From: Planococcus salinus
Lineage (GTDB): Bacteria > Bacillota > Bacilli > Bacillales_A > Planococcaceae
DNA length: 32,022 nucleotides
Direction of reading: 5' to 3'
NCBI RefSeq assembly: GCF_003719725.1
Contig: NZ_RIAX01000016.1
Location: 1-32,022, forward strand
The translations under genes were made by a program, and so were the position numbers. Below, one piece after another: positions 31,271 to 32,022 of the stretch. Within the stretch, counting starts at the first letter, position 1. Each line of letters opens with the position of its first letter. Below the pieces are notes generated by a model, which was given only the letters and a program-made list of their open reading frames with translations, was not told the DNA's origin and did no database searches.

Positions 31271-31561
31271 ATGCGACTCGACAAATTTTTAAAAGTTTCC
31301 CGGCTGATCAAACGTCGGACGCTGGCAAAAGAAGTGGCAGACCAGGGGCGGATCACCGTCAACGGCAATAAAGCGAAAGCCAGCTCGGTCATCAAAGAAA
31401 ACGATGAACTGCAAATCCGTTTCGGCCAGAAAGTGGTCACTGTCCGCGTGGACCAGTTAAAAGAATCGGCCAAAAAAGACGAAACAGCGAATATGTATAC
31501 GATTTTGAATGAAGAAAAACTGGATAAAGTCGAACCGGAATTCATCGATGACGAAGCGTAA
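31271..31561 (+). CDS. rqcP: RqcP, S4-domain ribosome quality control protein
   Basis: RqcP (YabO, Hsp15 family) binds stalled 50S subunits with RqcH and peptidyl-tRNA and enables alanine tailing. The 96-aa protein has the S4 RNA-binding domain (1-65): MRLDKFLKVSRLIKRRTLAK, then VADQGRITVNGNKAKASSVI. The C-terminal tail, about 70-96, is acidic and about ten residues longer than in B. subtilis. AAGGAG at 31258-31263 fits the second ATG at 31271 better than the adjacent 31268. It ends the mfd-yabM-yabN-rqcP run. In B. subtilis yabP, yabQ and divIC follow, but none is visible before the window ends. Confidence 0.94.
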   Translation: MRLDKFLKVSRLIKRRTLAKEVADQGRITVNGNKAKASSVIKENDELQIRFGQKVVTVRVDQLKESAKKDETANMYTILNEEKLDKVEPEFIDDEA

Positions 31562-31613
31562 GGCTTAAAAAAGCTGTTGAGAAATGGTTCAGTGAATCGA
31601 TATTCCGCAAAAC

Positions 31614-31712
31614 AGCTCCGCTTTCCTGCGGGCTTGCGCTGAACTAACTCGGGCTAGACGCCCGAGTGGATTTCAGCACTGCGCTATCCCGCTGGAGTCT
31701 CCGCTGGTTTGC
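31614..31712 (-). repeat. Imperfect intergenic repeat, copy A
   Basis: A nested hairpin element. A perfect 8-bp stem ACTCGGGC/GCCCGAGT (31647-31654 with 31660-31667) is enclosed by GCTGAA/TTCAGC and then GCGGG/CCCGC (31628-31632 with 31688-31692). Its CGCTTTCCTGCGGGC edge matches, in opposite orientation, the end of copy B. It resembles GC-richer intergenic repeats I recall from Bacillales, which I could not check. Confidence 0.7.
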
Positions 31713-31807
31713 TCCATATCTTAAACAAGGTTCCATAAACAAGAAATCAATAAATACGTCACGCTTTTTTGTATCAACCACTTTAAAATCAGTAATGGGA
31801 ACTGAAT

Positions 31808-32000
31808 GAAGCGGAAGGTGGCGAAGGGCAAACACATGCTCCTGCATCGCTCCGCTGCTTCGTCGCAAAGGCATTGACCGAATTACTTTCGGCCAATGCC
31901 TTTCCTGCGGGTAAAGCATGAGCTGAAGGCCCCACAGGAGCGAAGCGACGAGGAGACTGAAGCCATGCCCGCGGAAAGCGTCCACCTGGAGCGAAATGGA
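31808..32000 (+). repeat. Imperfect intergenic repeat, copy B
   Basis: A longer element with a strong central hairpin: AAAGGCATTG (31867-31876) pairs with CAATGCCTTT (31894-31903), with an inner CCGAA/TTCGG stem. GCTTCGTCGC before the hairpin and GCGACGAGGAG after it extend the inverted symmetry. The right edge GCCCGCGGAAAGCG is the reverse-complement relative of copy A's left edge, so A and B are inverted relative to each other. Part of the element may lie beyond the window. Confidence 0.7.
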
Positions 32001-32022
32001 AAAGCTCGATAAAAGTTTCTCG

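Larger units (their letters stand above)
31562..32022. other. Non-coding stretch after rqcP with repeats
   Basis: No credible gene is seen in these 461 bases. They contain two related structured repeats, described separately, and a unique AT-richer part at about 31713-31800. No T-tract terminator for rqcP is visible. A 113-codon minus-strand frame at 31644-31985 runs through the repeats and is judged spurious. Confidence 0.75.

Noticed and set aside
31644..31985. Minus-strand open frame of 113 codons
   Set aside because: It runs straight through both hairpin repeats, shows no recognisable domain, and its composition reflects the repeat sequence.

Overview
This window is a compact chromosomal core region of a Firmicute (order Bacillales). 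The gene order from an Orn/Lys/Arg-family decarboxylase through tmk, darA, holB, ricT, yabA, trmN6, rsmI, abrB, metG, tatD, yabE, rnmV, rsmA, veg, ispE, purR, ridA, spoVG, glmU, prs, ctc, pth, mfd, yabM, yabN and rqcP is the classic origin-proximal yaaO-to-yabO block of Bacillus subtilis. All but one of the 29 genes (abrB) lie on the plus strand. The pattern of missing sporulation genes suggests a non-sporulating or sporulation-reduced member of the Planococcaceae, such as Planococcus or Planomicrobium. The genus is inferred from protein flavour and gene content and was not tested by a search.

Layout. 1-5381: a decarboxylase followed by a polyphosphate pair (ppx-like phosphatase and polyphosphate kinase ppk1), which does not belong to the B. 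subtilis order here. 5500-10874: dTMP kinase, the c-di-AMP sensor DarA, DNA polymerase III delta prime, RicT, the replication regulator YabA and three RNA-related proteins (TrmN6, a GIY-YIG protein, RsmI). 10873-11528: a bidirectional terminator, abrB on the minus strand and a divergent regulatory region with tandem Spo0A boxes. 11529-17355: MetRS, TatD, a 3D/G5 cell-wall protein, RNase M5 and RsmA. 17422-20500: veg, ispE, purR-ridA and spoVG. 20591-23880: glmU and prs behind a long structured leader, then ctc with a sigma-B-type promoter. 23990-31561: pth, mfd, a flippase-like membrane protein, MazG/YabN and RqcP. 31562-32022: no gene, but two related imperfect repeats in opposite orientation.

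How the genes work together. Most are housekeeping: nucleotide supply (tmk, prs, purR), replication (holB, yabA), tRNA and rRNA maturation (trmN6, rsmI, rnmV, rsmA), translation quality control (pth, rqcP, ctc), repair (mfd) and wall or isoprenoid precursors (glmU, ispE, yabE, yabM). Compared with B. subtilis, yaaR, yabG, sspF, fin and spoVT are absent from their usual slots, and yabP/yabQ do not follow rqcP within the window. The regulatory wiring of the transition state nevertheless looks preserved: Spo0A boxes downstream of the abrB promoter, a sigma-H-like promoter before spoVG and a sigma-B-like promoter before ctc.

I found no CRISPR array, phage, transposase, defence island, tRNA or rRNA. 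I see no dramatic new system. The items most worth a second look are the retained Spo0A/AbrB/sigma-H wiring next to lost spore genes, the glmU leader, the ppx-ppk insertion and the terminal repeat pair.
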